DNA of 64,000 nt from Phymatolithon calcareum (Eukaryota > Rhodophyta > Florideophyceae > Hapalidiales), in NCBI GenBank assembly GCA_977006965.1, contig OZ345372.1:2046001-2110000 (forward strand), in the 5' to 3' direction. The position numbers and the translations under genes were made by a program. Numbering within the stretch: position 1 is the stretch's first letter; every line of letters starts with the position of its first letter. Shown here piece by piece: positions 1 to 10,600 of the stretch. The notes beneath the pieces are model-generated. The model was not told the origin of the DNA. It saw only the letters and a program-made list of their open reading frames with translations, and ran no database searches.

Positions 1-657
1 TTCAATTAAAATACTAATGAAACTAATATTTACCATATCTTCAAGGCAGATGATGTAGTTAACTTATTGGTTTCGTGCAAGCTCTCTGTATGTTTGCAAT
101 ATCTGGACAGAAGTCGCTTTCTCATCCACTGTACCGCTTGATTGAGACTGTTGCTCGTCTATTGCGGATGCGTGCTCGCCCTAATATATTCCCTATGCTT
201 AGACGTGCAAAGTTTTCGTTTTCGATACCCAGGAAGAACATTGGCCCACTTAGCCCCGATGTGAAGGTCTAATTTTCAACAATGCGAATGGACAAATACT
301 GCGAGGTGCTTTAACATCTCGCAGTATTTGCCCAATGGCAGGCATTTAAAAATGCCCACCATCAACATGGCATTCTCCAACATTGAATGTACGAACAAGC
401 TGCATATTCCTGGCACAGTAGACCTTTGGGTTGAGTACAGTAGTTCTACAGTATTTTAGAAGCAAGTTCTCTTGTGCTGTGGTTACACACAGACATTTGA
501 TCGCCTCTCTCAGATACTGTACAGTATCCGTGCAAACGGCACGTGTCGAATGCAGGCATACTTTGCAGCAGTCTAAAATTTCACAATAGACTTGGCGAGA
601 AAACGATGTTCAAGGTCACTTGGACATGGGCGTCGAGCTCATCACGGCGATAGAAGC
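1..657. other. Intergenic, no gene recognised
   Basis: AT-rich spacer with only short, unconvincing open frames. It holds one 16-bp hairpin (293-330) and several short palindromic TACAGTA/ACTGTAC-type words, which recur near 1120-1150 and 6340-6415. No tRNA or coding signal was seen. Confidence 0.5.
293..330. repeat. 16-bp hairpin
   Basis: The arm at 293-308 (CAAATACTGCGAGGTG) pairs with 315-330 with one mismatch around a 6-nt loop. A shorter palindrome (GGCATTTAAAAATGCC) follows just downstream. It could be a structured transcript end or the edge of a decayed mobile element; no gene is attached to it. Confidence 0.6.
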
Positions 658-1120
658 ATATTCGTGTCTCTCAGAGATGCACATAAAGATCTGCTAAACG
701 TGGACACTCTCGCCAGACGGTGGAAAAGTTGTTTCTGCTCAGCCTGGTCCGACTGCGATGGGCTTCAAGCTCATCAGGGCCGATGAACGAATGTTTCCCA
801 AGCAGGAAGATGATAAATTGAGAAAAGGGGACAGTCGCCATGTCCAATAGAATGCCTGCACTTGTGAAACGATACTCATCATGCAGTAGATTTGCGCAAG
901 TGCAGGCATTCTATTGGCCAAGTTGGAGTTCCCATTTTCTCAATTTCTCATTTTCCCGGTTGGGAAACATTCGTTCATCGGCCCTCAGGAAGATAGAAGC
1001 ATGTTTCGTTGCATGCCCAAAGCTGAGCAGAAACAATTTTTCCACCGTCAAGCAAGAGTGCCCCCATTTAGCAGATCTTTACTGTAATTTATGTGCATCT
1101 CTGAGAGAAACGAACACTAA
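658..1120. repeat. Large imperfect fold-back (inverted repeat) element
   Basis: Two arms of about 210-220 bp (roughly 658-863 and 897-1120) are imperfect reverse complements around a spacer of about 33 nt. The innermost 21 bp (843-863 against 897-917) are perfectly paired, and further out blocks such as GCCGATGAACGAATGTTTCCC and CTCAGAGATGCACATAAA are matched across the centre with small indels. The two arms therefore produce mirror-image open frames starting M-x-N-R-M-P-A-L on opposite strands, which are by-products rather than genes. No transposase and no convincing flanking target duplication were found. Confidence 0.75.
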
Positions 1121-1840
1121 TACAGTACAGTACAGGACTGTACCTGTACAATATTGAATTGACGGCGATCAAAAATCGACCGTTCCACTTACAGTATATG
1201 TGGATCACCAATCACACTTGAGAAACAGACCATTTTTGGATGCATCATGATGATCATGCCGCCAAAAATATCCAAAATGTATGATATTTCGCGTATCGTC
1301 GACGTCATGCGCAGACGAATGAATTTTATCCGAAAAACAAAGCGTCTCCCCCGTGAACAGAAACAAAAGTACATTTCACGCGTACCTGCATGAACGAAGA
1401 GATCACATGTGCGGTGATTGGCGCAGATCACGAACGGATCATACCACGCCAATCAGAGCGGAGATCGACTCGGAAATACAGAGATGCTTCGTGGCACGGC
1501 GCAGAAACAACGTCGTTCCCTGCTGGTCGTTTGAAACGAACTCCAGGACATCGTCTAATCATCAGTAGGCACATAGCACCAATAAGTGATGCGTCTCTCT
1601 GAACGTAACCGTCCACAGTGTCTGCTCCTGATGCATTTGTGTTGAATTTACCCACCAAGTGGGATCGTTCGTTCACCGCGTCCCACAAGACCGTGCAGGC
1701 TGCCGAGGCGCATCCCGTCCACACGCCATCCGCATCGGGACTGCGAACAATCTTCGACCTCGTAACGTTTACTTTGTGCCCCTTTGTCGCGCCGGCAATC
1801 TTGCCGCGCTGCACCCGGCACAATCATTCCCGCAACACAC

Positions 1841-1873
<33 letters not shown>

Positions 1874-1923
1874 TTGCTTGCGAGAATTGACCTCGGGACG
1901 GAAAAGTCCGTCCTCTTTTTGCA
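1121..1923. other. Spacer upstream of the five-pass membrane protein gene
   Basis: No gene recognised. Short overlapping open frames on both strands lack any family signature. The last 100 bp contain the CA microsatellite and probably the promoter and leader of the gene starting at 1924. Confidence 0.4.
1843..1870. repeat. (CA)14 microsatellite
   Basis: Fourteen uninterrupted CA units about 55 bp upstream of the start codon at 1924, so probably in the leader or core promoter of that gene. It is likely length-polymorphic between strains. Confidence 0.9.
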
Positions 1924-3891
1924 ATGGCGGTGCGGGCAGCGGTCTCCCGTCTCGTCGACCAGCTGAACCCGTTCACCTATGACCTGAACTACCCGACGCC
2001 GCAATCGCCCTTCGTATCTTTCTTCCACGCGTATCCGCGATTCGGTCGTGGTCGCAATCTCGATTTCGCCGGGCCGTACATCCTAACGGTATTTTTGACA
2101 GCTGTTCCGTGGTTAATTATAGCCTTTGTGTGTCTGTTTTTCGGCATCTTTGTCAACATTTGTTACGGCGGTATCCGTCGTCGCAAACTCAAGCGCGACA
2201 CGGAGCTTGTGGGCGGCACATCGACATCCATCAGACGCTCTGTCAGCTCCTCTTCGTGCTCCGATGATTACAGCGCTACGATCGGTCGCATTGCCGGCGG
2301 TGTGATGCTGTTTAATTTTGCGGTATTGCTGCTCGGGGTTGCGTTTGTGGCCAATTTCCATTTCAAGTCCGGCTCACTGGCCACGATTACCGTGGCTGAA
2401 TCGGCGGCTCTGGACTTGGCATCGGACGCTCTATCGGTGTTTTCTGTTGTGGAAACGATGCTCAAGCGACTGCTCGAAGCGACAGATCCGACTATACGGG
2501 GTATTGTGGCTGGTGGACAGGGTACGCCGTTCGATCCTGCACGTGGATTGACAATTATTCAACAGGTTACAATTCGGTTTCGTGCAGTTGCGGCTAATAT
2601 TCGCGTTTTGGTGAGACATGTCACATTGTTCGGAGTGATTGCTTTCTGGCTCATCGTTGGCGTGTATGCATTGCTCTTTGTCGGCGTTATGCTGCTTTTT
2701 TCCACGGCGTTTGAGAAACGGTCGTCACAGAAAATCGCAATGTCCATATATCTTCTCCCCTTCTTTGTGTCATGGATTTGTGTCGCCATTGTCACGGCAT
2801 CTTCAGTGCTCGCTGGAGACATGTGTGTCGCATTGGGTGATTTTCAAAAGATTGTACTCGTGCAAAGCAAGATTCAAGAACGTGACATTCTAGCGGGTAT
2901 CAATGAGGCGCAGAACATGTTCATTAAGTATAACATCCAATGTCCAGAAGTAGTCGTTCGTGGCATTCCGCTTAATTCATTTGCAGATGCACTCGGACAG
3001 TTATTGAGTCCTTCTTCGGCCTCCGTCTTGCTCCCTTACCTCTATCCGGGCTCGTCACCTGCTGCTCAAGAGGAGCTGCGTGGATGGCTCGTACCGGCAG
3101 TGAAGAGCGCGGTCGATTGTCAGCTTGTCACGTCACTCGCTGCAAAGCTCAACTACGCATTCTGCCAGCAGAACGGACCTATGCTAGCGCTATTTGCATG
3201 TTGGGTCTCCCTCATCCTTCTCGCCCTCACACTCACCGTGGCCTATTGTCTCACGCAGTTTACAAAATTCGAGGCATCGCGATTCCTCAACCCGTACGTC
3301 TCTTGTGACGATGATGATTCTAGTGGTTACGAATCGTTCTCTGGTATCTACGATAAGGCTTCAATTGACATCGAAAGCAACCCTGTCGCAACCGAATCCG
3401 GTGGGGATATGACGCCTGCTAAGGTTCCCCAGGCATCTGCCCAAGTTAACGAACTTCCGTTGCCTCCACCACTTAAGGTTCCGCCGGTTCAGACGATTCC
3501 GGTTGGCGTCCCGATGTTCCGCATGCCGGGAGACCCGGAACCACGTTCGGAATCAATGGAGCCCGCCGCACATCCAGTGTATCCGACTGCCGCACCTGCG
3601 ACTAGTCAGCCAAAGGCAAATGTTCGTGCACCGCCTCCACCGCCACCGATACCGCCAGCTCCGGTTGAGAAGAAACCTTCGCCTGTGGCTAAGGTGACCA
3701 AGGTGGCGAAGGCGAATGTTTCCAGGGCGCCTAGTGCTCCCCCTCCTCCACCGCCTCCGCCAAAGCCGGCCGCGCGATCAACGGGGGCACCTCCTCCACC
3801 GCCACCTCCGCCTCTAGCGCCATCATCTGTTGTAAATCGCGGAGCAGCCGCGCCACCACCACCTCCACCCCCTCCACCAGTGAGGCGATAG
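1924..3891 (+). CDS. Five-pass membrane protein with proline-rich cytoplasmic tail (Tweety/prominin-like topology)
   Basis: A 655-residue intron-free protein. Five hydrophobic segments are visible at about 51-80, 122-146, 232-260, 271-297 and 420-446. This gives the order TM1-TM2, ~85-residue loop, TM3-TM4, ~120-residue loop, TM5. Prominins and Tweety-type channels share this 2+2+1 topology with two large external loops. The second loop carries four cysteines (about 301, 340, 399, 414) that could form disulfides. After TM5 comes an acidic stretch and then a long proline-rich tail (about 505-655) with several runs of 6-9 prolines ending in VRR. Such runs are typical ligands for profilin, SH3 or WW domains. 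Homology to Tweety or prominin is inferred from topology only. The start at 1924 is the first ATG of the frame. A possible role linking plasma membrane and actin is speculation. Confidence 0.8.
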   Translation: MAVRAAVSRLVDQLNPFTYDLNYPTPQSPFVSFFHAYPRFGRGRNLDFAGPYILTVFLTAVPWLIIAFVCLFFGIFVNICYGGIRRRKLKRDTELVGGTSTSIRRSVSSSSCSDDYSATIGRIAGGVMLFNFAVLLLGVAFVANFHFKSGSLATITVAESAALDLASDALSVFSVVETMLKRLLEATDPTIRGIVAGGQGTPFDPARGLTIIQQVTIRFRAVAANIRVLVRHVTLFGVIAFWLIVGVYALLFVGVMLLFSTAFEKRSSQKIAMSIYLLPFFVSWICVAIVTASSVLAGDMCVALGDFQKIVLVQSKIQERDILAGINEAQNMFIKYNIQCPEVVVRGIPLNSFADALGQLLSPSSASVLLPYLYPGSSPAAQEELRGWLVPAVKSAVDCQLVTSLAAKLNYAFCQQNGPMLALFACWVSLILLALTLTVAYCLTQFTKFEASRFLNPYVSCDDDDSSGYESFSGIYDKASIDIESNPVATESGGDMTPAKVPQASAQVNELPLPPPLKVPPVQTIPVGVPMFRMPGDPEPRSESMEPAAHPVYPTAAPATSQPKANVRAPPPPPPIPPAPVEKKPSPVAKVTKVAKANVSRAPSAPPPPPPPPKPAARSTGAPPPPPPPPLAPSSVVNRGAAAPPPPPPPPPVRR

Positions 3892-4200
3892 AAAGATCTG
3901 CTGATTCTTTTTGAGGGATTGGTACTGGAATTTTCCGTTCTAGATCAGTCCACCAGGAACGGGTTTTCAATGCGTCCTTGAATCTACTGCAAGAGTTTGC
4001 GGGCAGAACATGAAGAGGAAAGGGTCGTCCAGTCAATGTTTTTATAATGTATCCCTTTGTGGCTGGTTCGTTTTACACTGTTGCCCAGTACCTTGACTCT
4101 ACATGCAGTATAATAAAAAAAGTTAGAAGGACGCCTATTGTCCTGCAGGGAATAAAGAAACTACAAAAATCCATTGTAATTCAAACAACTCTTCCGTCGC
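3892..4200. other. Convergent intergenic spacer
   Basis: About 310 bp between the stop of the membrane-protein gene and the stop of EMC4, so it must contain both 3' ends. No other feature seen. Confidence 0.6.
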
Positions 4201-4809
4201 TCAGATCTGAAACCCACCCGCATACTTCGGCATCGCCGCAATATCCACCGGCGGCAAAAGCCCAATCCAGTCGCTCTCCGTCGTGGGCAGGAACCCAAGC
4301 CGCTGGCACTGCCACAACGCGCCCGCAACCCCTGCAACGCAAAGCGCGAGATGCACGAGAAACTGCGGAATCACACGCCCCTTAAGCGCCGGTTCCGCGG
4401 CAACGGCGTTGGCAAACGTGCCCGACGCGGCCATGAGCCCCTGCAACTGCATGATGAGGACCGTGACGGCCGTCATGATGGAAAATAAATGAACAGAACT
4501 GCCGGATACTAACACCGCAAACCCACCCGTGAGCAGACCGCGCGCAGGCGCGAACGCGAGCTTCCAGGCGCTGCCGTATGCGGCGCGCATCGAAGCAGCC
4601 TCGTCGGCAGACCCTGCTTTGGCGATCGCGGGCTTGCCGAGCGCGGCGTGGAAGGCGGAGACGTCGCGCGGGGAGAGAGAGGTGGGAAAGCCGGGTGGCG
4701 CACTGTGCGTCTCCAGCACGCGACGGGCGGACTGGGAGGTGCGCGTGCGCGGTGCGGAGGAGGTGCCGGACTCGTCCGTGTAATCTAGACCCCAGTGCTT
4801 GCGTCCCAT
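4201..4809 (-). CDS. EMC4: ER membrane protein complex subunit 4 (EMC4/TMEM85)
   Basis: A 202-residue protein, slightly longer than animal EMC4 (about 183). The conserved half is clear: an A-W-(K/D)-x-A motif near 81-85, hydrophobic segments at about 90-128 with the family-typical QGLMAASGTF stretch (123-132), a last membrane segment at about 146-168, then C-Q-x2-G-F-L-P-T-x2-S-D-W (168-181), matching the EMC4 signature C-x-S-M-G-L-L-P-T-x2-S-D-W, and a Gly-Gly-containing C-terminus. EMC4 is part of the ER membrane complex that inserts tail-anchored and multipass proteins into the ER membrane. The N-terminal 75 residues are polar, Ser/Ala-rich and family-variable. Single exon, convergent with the upstream gene. 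Confidence 0.9.
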   Translation of the reverse strand: MGRKHWGLDYTDESGTSSAPRTRTSQSARRVLETHSAPPGFPTSLSPRDVSAFHAALGKPAIAKAGSADEAASMRAAYGSAWKLAFAPARGLLTGGFAVLVSGSSVHLFSIMTAVTVLIMQLQGLMAASGTFANAVAAEPALKGRVIPQFLVHLALCVAGVAGALWQCQRLGFLPTTESDWIGLLPPVDIAAMPKYAGGFQI

Positions 4810-6133
4810 TGTGTGGCAGACCGCGGGCGGTGCAGTGGATTATGAATGCGGCAGACGACCGCTGATCGGTGCGCAGACCTGAGCCAAGGTTCGGGAGGTG
4901 GCTTGTACTGCATGGTCTAACATGATTTGCATTACAGTGAATTTTGCAATCTGATTTTTGATGCCTGCGGGACTTGCGATGCGATCTCCGTCAGGAAGTG
5001 AATTCAGTTCCTGGCGCAGACCGCCTTGCGATAGGGAGGAGGCAGAAATCGCCCTCGGTGGCGTCGTACAGCTGTGACTAATTGAGGCTGGAACGCACAA
5101 TGAGGATCAGAATGTCTTGTGTGACACAGGACGCAGGAATTGTTTCCCCTCGACGCCCGTTTCCGGGATTAGATGCATATGTTTGTAGACTGTTGGATGG
5201 AGTCGCACTTTTGTAGTCTGCTGGATGAACTAACATGTGCACAGGCTTGGAAACCCGAGCATAAGTGCGTTGGTGAGAAGAGCTACGCCAAGCTTACACG
5301 GATGTTGCGGATACCATTCACAATCACATTCTCTTCTTGCATTCTATTGAGTGAAGGTTTGCATGTTATAAGGGCCTAAGTATCATTCTAAATGAGCATG
5401 GGAGCAGCTAGTCCCTTCTCTGTCACTTTTCTTCAGATGCTACTTCGCACTTATTTGCTAGGTGCTGGTGCTCACCATAAGACTGCCGCCTGCCTCGGCA
5501 AGTACGAATACTCGCTCAGGCTCCAGCTGGATCTCGTGGTGCAAGCAATCTAGAGAAAGCTGCAGAATGAATTTCTATAAAACTTGGTGATTAATGCCAC
5601 TCGGCTGACCTTTAGTAGAGTTATTTTGGAAAAGGTAAATTGAACCCGATCGGGATGTGTGGCGTTCGAAAGAAAGGTTAGATCGAAATCATCTCCCTTG
5701 AGTTCTCGCGCACCCTCTTTTCAAATGGGGTGATCTGTTTACACTACTGCATTCTTTCAAGTCAAGTTTCCAGTGCGGAAGGGTGAATAGAACTTTCCCA
5801 TTTGTCGCAACTTCTCCAATGTCGCTGTCGCATGGCGGTCGTCTGACCGACTATTCGATACAGGGTGAGATGCTGTTCAGAGATGACAAGGATGGGCTGG
5901 TGTTTATGCCGCAGAAGCTGTTTCGTCGATCCGGACGGGAACGTGCACAAGTAAGGCTTCCACGCTGATCGAGTCTGTCTGCAACTGACTTGGGGAAAAG
6001 CCCAGGTTGGACACCAGTACGAGTTCAAAATTCAATAAAAATATGGCTCTACATGGGGGAAGACTCAAATAGTGACAATAGGGTTTAATTATCATGTTTC
6101 CGGCTTTCTTACACAGCCTGAAATGCGGAACAT
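4810..6133. other. Intergenic, no gene recognised
   Basis: Contains only small unrelated open frames. The first part presumably holds the EMC4 promoter. No repeat of note was recognised. Confidence 0.4.
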
Positions 6134-6227
6134 GCGACGTTCGTCTAGTGGCTAGGACCTCACGTTGTGGACGGTCCATAAGCAAAGCAGTACCGTGAAA
6201 ACGAGAGTTCGATTCTCTCACGTCGCA
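6134..6227 (+). tRNA. tRNA-His (GTG) with a 22-nt intron
   Basis: A full cloverleaf can be drawn. The acceptor stem 6134-6140 (GCGACGT) pairs with 6220-6226 (ACGTCGC), with discriminator A at 6227. The D arm is 6143-6158 and the anticodon stem is TCACG (6160-6164) with CGTGA (6194-6198). The anticodon GTG is at 6167-6169. The T arm is GAGAG-TTCGATT-CTCTC (6203-6219). The stretch after the acceptor (TCGTCTAGTGG) is the usual eukaryotic tRNA-His D-arm. An intron of 22 nt (6171-6192) lies at the canonical position between bases 37 and 38. Intron bases 6171-6175 (ACGGT) can pair with 6192-6196 (ACCGT), as expected of a bulge-helix-bulge substrate of the tRNA splicing endonuclease. Base -1 is T, so the G-1 identity element would be added after transcription. 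Confidence 0.9.
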
Positions 6228-7653
6228 TTCAGGGTTACTTTTTCCATGGCCATTTATGCATATCATACCCACGAAACAGGTCAATTTCCGGAAATCGAAA
6301 TTAGAAGTCTACTCATTGAGAAAGAATACTGTAGTCTGCTCATGTACGTATTGTACAGTATCTTTCATTTCTATCAGACATCAACATGTTTTTACATGTA
6401 CAGTACATACTGTATCTCTGAATCTGCCAAAAACGGCCTACTTCTCGTGGTGGAGGGTCTTAATAATGCAGGCCGATCAAAACAACATGCAAGGAAACTG
6501 GAGCTTTGTACAGTTTCCTTGGAGCTGGTTTTGATCGAATCTACTTCCTACGTAGCTACGTAGAACGTAAACTAGTAGATTCGATCAACGCTAACCCTCC
6601 GTGACGCATCTCGTGGAAGTGCGATGACGGGCTCGTGCTCACAGCGGACATTACGCTTCGCTGGCGCTCGACTTGGGAAGTGCAGTGCGCATTCGTGATG
6701 TTTCGGGGCGGTTGCTTTCGATCCGTACTGCAGCGGCGCAACACCCGAAGCTTTGATACCAAGGCGACATCCCTCATTTTCCGTTTTGCGCTAATGGCTC
6801 CCGCAAGGAGGAATCCCCGCCCCGCAGAATGAGAGATCGGCTGAAAACGCACAATTCGCGGCGCGCTAGTCGAGGCAAATGTTGGGTCTGCGTGAATGAC
6901 GGATAGCACAAAACATTGCGATACAATGTAGTGCTCGAAGCGTCCACAGCTCAAAGCGACGAAGGGGGATGAAAACTTTTCAGATCTCAGTTCATCTCCC
7001 AAGCCAAACGGTACCGAATCCTGTTGTCCGCTTCAGACGCGTCACCGATGACGAACATCGGCTGTCACGCTGCCCTCGCATGCTTAGTATCAAAAGTTGG
7101 CATTTCGAAAGATATGGCAATGGAGACCCTGCGGAGGGACGCTCCTGTAGTCCACTTGTGCAGCCCCAAGCACATGGTCCGCCACAAGCACATGAGCGAT
7201 AATCTGCCGACTCGTTGTCTGCAGTGCTTTACGTCGGCTGCGAGGGTTTCTAAGGATTGTGCTTCAAAGCACATTGCACGCCGTTAACTACTTGCACATG
7301 GAGATCTCCGCACTCGAATGACAGTTTACTTGAATCTCTCGTTGTCTGTTTAGCACCTAAGAGTTGTCCAATGGATAGGAAAAAGAAAAAAATTTCAGCT
7401 CACGGATGGAACTGGCATGCGTGGAGAAGCCATGATGGTGTGTGCTACTGTTGGGAAATAATATTTAAAAATATTAGTTCCAACACCAGTATTTTCTAAT
7501 GCTGTACACTTGTAAACAAAATGGACTGGAAGAACATCATATGCTTCCACTTGAATCATAGGCGAGATCGGCGAATCTTGGGAAGGCGACAGTCAAAGTG
7601 GGAATTGCACCACTGAACGCAGCAACCTCAGAGCCCCCCGGCGACGCAGCGCC
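6228..7653. other. Intergenic with palindromic cluster
   Basis: Between the tRNA and the large gene at 7654. It carries TACAGTAC-rich sequence (6340-6415) and a compact group of inverted repeats (6474-6586). No protein gene recognised; the last few hundred bases must include the promoter of the 7654 gene. Confidence 0.4.
6474..6586. repeat. Two adjoining hairpins (cruciform-prone)
   Basis: Stem 1: CGATCAAAAC (6474-6483) and CAAGGAAACTG (6490-6500) pair with CAGTTTCCTTG (6511-6521) and GTTTTGATCG (6528-6537). Stem 2: GATCGAATCTACT (6533-6545) pairs with 6574-6586 around the perfect palindrome CTACGTAGCTACGTAG (6548-6563). The stems share the GATCG bases. May be a decayed fold-back element; no coding content. 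Confidence 0.7.
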
Positions 7654-10600
7654 ATGTCCAAGTGCTGTTGCTGCAACGATGGTCCGTCGCTTGCGGACGA
7701 CCCGGCACTCGTCTTCTCCATCTACGCCATCGCCTTCATTCCGCTCGCATTCATTTACGGACTCGACTTCATCACCGACCAGTGGCGCACCGTCCGTGAC
7801 ACGCGTCGCAATGGAATAATACAGCTGTTCATCTCATTGCCTTCGTTGGGGAGTCTCATCTTCTACATCGTTGTCCAAATCAACAACAAAGACTACAAGG
7901 AGGCAGCAGCGGCAATCGCGGTCGCAGGATTGAACAGTATCCACGTCTTGCGAACAATATGGGGACTGATTCTACTGTACGAATTCAGAAATTGGAATAT
8001 TTCTGTTCTCAGATGTCTTGTTCGGCTCGGCTATCATGCACCGGTCTATGGCTATTCTGGCGAAGTCCGCGACATGTTTTCAAAATTGAAGAGTTGCCGC
8101 TCGCAGTGGAAACGTCCCCTACTCCGCTTGTTCTACTACTTCAAGACCAAATTTGTCTCTGTGTATAACTGGTCACTGTCATGGATACATCCTGTCTCTC
8201 CTTTGCCTTTTTCCATCCAATCGAGTTCTTCTTCTGCAGCACTTCCTGACAGCTCAACCGGTGAAAATCATTTGCGTCCATCACACGAATCGAATTCGTC
8301 TGCTATACTCCCTGATTCTAGTATCGATGGAAATCATTGCAATCACCCGCCCGGACAGAATTCATTTCATTCTACACTTCCCGATTCTACAATCGTCGAA
8401 AGTCAGACTCTTCTGTTTCGTACTTCTGATGTGCTGAAGACCATACATTTGCACTTTTACAATTGGGCAATCTATAAAGCCCGTCCTTTATGCAAGGACA
8501 TGAAGGAGAATTGCAAAACCATTTATAACTGGGCAGTGGGAAACATGGAAGTGATCTACTCTGACAGTGACCTGTCTTTAGAGGATATCAAGAGGACTGT
8601 TGACTATCATATGGTCGTGAATAGCTCACTTATTGACAATGAATTCTCAAATGTCGACCTTCCCGTGCGACCCGCAATATTCTCACGAGTGAGTCATAGC
8701 GATCCAGAACGACACAGTGCTATGGCTCGATTTGTGGCATCTTGTCTGAAGTCAAGAAAGCCGGAGGAGTGCTCTGTTCGATGGCTTGTGTCGTTCTTGG
8801 CAAGATTTGGGTCTGAATGGCTTGTTGCTACTAAAGGTTTGGACTTGGTTTTCACCGACTCACTAACGGAATTTCAGCGAACCGAACGACAGGAATCCCA
8901 AAACCTTGCTGCTCTCGCATCTGCACATACAACTCAAGGTTCAGTGGAAGGAAATGGATCAACTGAGAATCTTGTGACTCTGCATTCACCATATCACAAG
9001 TACAGCACCGGCTCTAAACATTACCTTGATGCAGAAATCTCAATCACTCAGCGATGCATGCTTCCGTTCAAATTGAACGGCGACTTCGACAACACCGTAT
9101 ACTTCTACTTGCAACAGGCGACTATCAGAGACGCAGCAAAAGATAATTGGCATAAGACGTCTTTGAACGAGCTCGATGATGCAGAGCGTTCTGCTGTTGA
9201 AAACATCACACCGGTCCAGCTCGCCTATTTCTCAACGCTCGTAGAAGAAAGCGTCGACCCGGTCAATGAAGGCGATAGATTTTTCCGGGAAAGTAACGAA
9301 CCCATCCACTTGGAACGCAATGGCCCAAGTACTGATATACTCATGTACCAGCTTGGCAACGACACTAGCGAGGACTTCGAGAAGTTGTTTCAGCACCTTC
9401 CGGTACGAAAAGAGATATGGTCGTCTCTGCTGTGGGATAGCAGTCCCAATTATCTATTGCTTCAGACAAGCGTTCATGTCGACAACTATCTTGCATTGGA
9501 TTCTGGGAATAGGCTTGGCGCGTATATGGAAGAATACGAGGCTACCCCTCTGCTTGGAGAATCTGAGCTCACGACATCGGTATTTGAGAAGCAGTACGAC
9601 CTTGAACTGAGGCGACGGCAAAGTGACGTAGCAAAGCCCAGAGACATCACTTCGTTCTCGTGGGACACGCCTCGCTTCATTGGATGTGTGGCAGAGACTG
9701 TGCGAAGTATTTTGGGGTCCTGGGTTGCTGAGAATGACTCTGAAGAAGCCGGATGGAATGCAAGTATTGCACCAGTCGGTATCAGGTTCAAGTGCAGTGA
9801 ACAACTTTGCTCTGCATTTGCCGAAAGTGAAAACATGACTCGGCCGGAAGAAAAGCAAAGTTTGAATATGAGGCTTGTTTGGGAAGTTCAGGCGCATTTG
9901 CAGTGGAACGTCGAAAAAGAGATCGGTCGGAAAGCTGAAGATATACGAAAGTCGCCATTTTTGATCTTGCTTTTCGTTCTAGGGTTTCCAGCGTTGCAAC
10001 TTACAAATAACAAGGAAGCCTTTTCTGGAACAAGTCAGGGCCATCACACAATCGAATTTGAAGATGGTATCACAGTGAATCCAATTGCAGGTCCCCAGGA
10101 ACTCCGCATAGTGCTCACATGTGACCAAGAATCCAAAACAGCGTCTGTAATCTTCCATCCAGAGTCGCATGTTTTCAAGTGGCAGGAATGGAAAGATGCA
10201 TTCATGGGGAGGCTTGCTGCCCAAAAGCATTGGCGATCAACCCGACTGTTGTCGGATAATGAGCTGCTTCGAGCAGAAGCGAATCATTCAGAGATTTCTT
10301 CTCCTGTGGAGTACATTTCTCGTGAAGAACTTGGCGAAGACTGCGGATTAAGTTTTTGGTCGGGGTGGCCACCATTTTTGCCACAGATTACCCAGTTTGA
10401 AATACAGAATTTAGTTGAGAAAGAGTACGGTTTTTGCTATTCCGAAGGTTTCGGACGGGATTCTACTGCACTCATCAGAGCTCTGAATACGGCAATGGAT
10501 ATTCATTTCCAACAGAGAACAGTCCTGGAAACAATTTACACAGACGGACTTCGTGCTCGTGAAGAAGGCCGTGCGGATGACGCCCTTAGACTATTTGGAT

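Noticed and set aside
739-1157. Two similar small proteins on opposite strands (739-921 minus, 840-1157 plus)
   Set aside because: They are mirror images created by the large inverted repeat, not independent genes.
1618-2028. Several open frames with His-Thr or Cys-Val repeats
   Set aside because: They are translations of the CA microsatellite and of the opposite strand of the 1924 gene.
5904-6284. 126-codon minus-strand frame across the tRNA gene
   Set aside because: It overlaps the tRNA-His and has no protein features.
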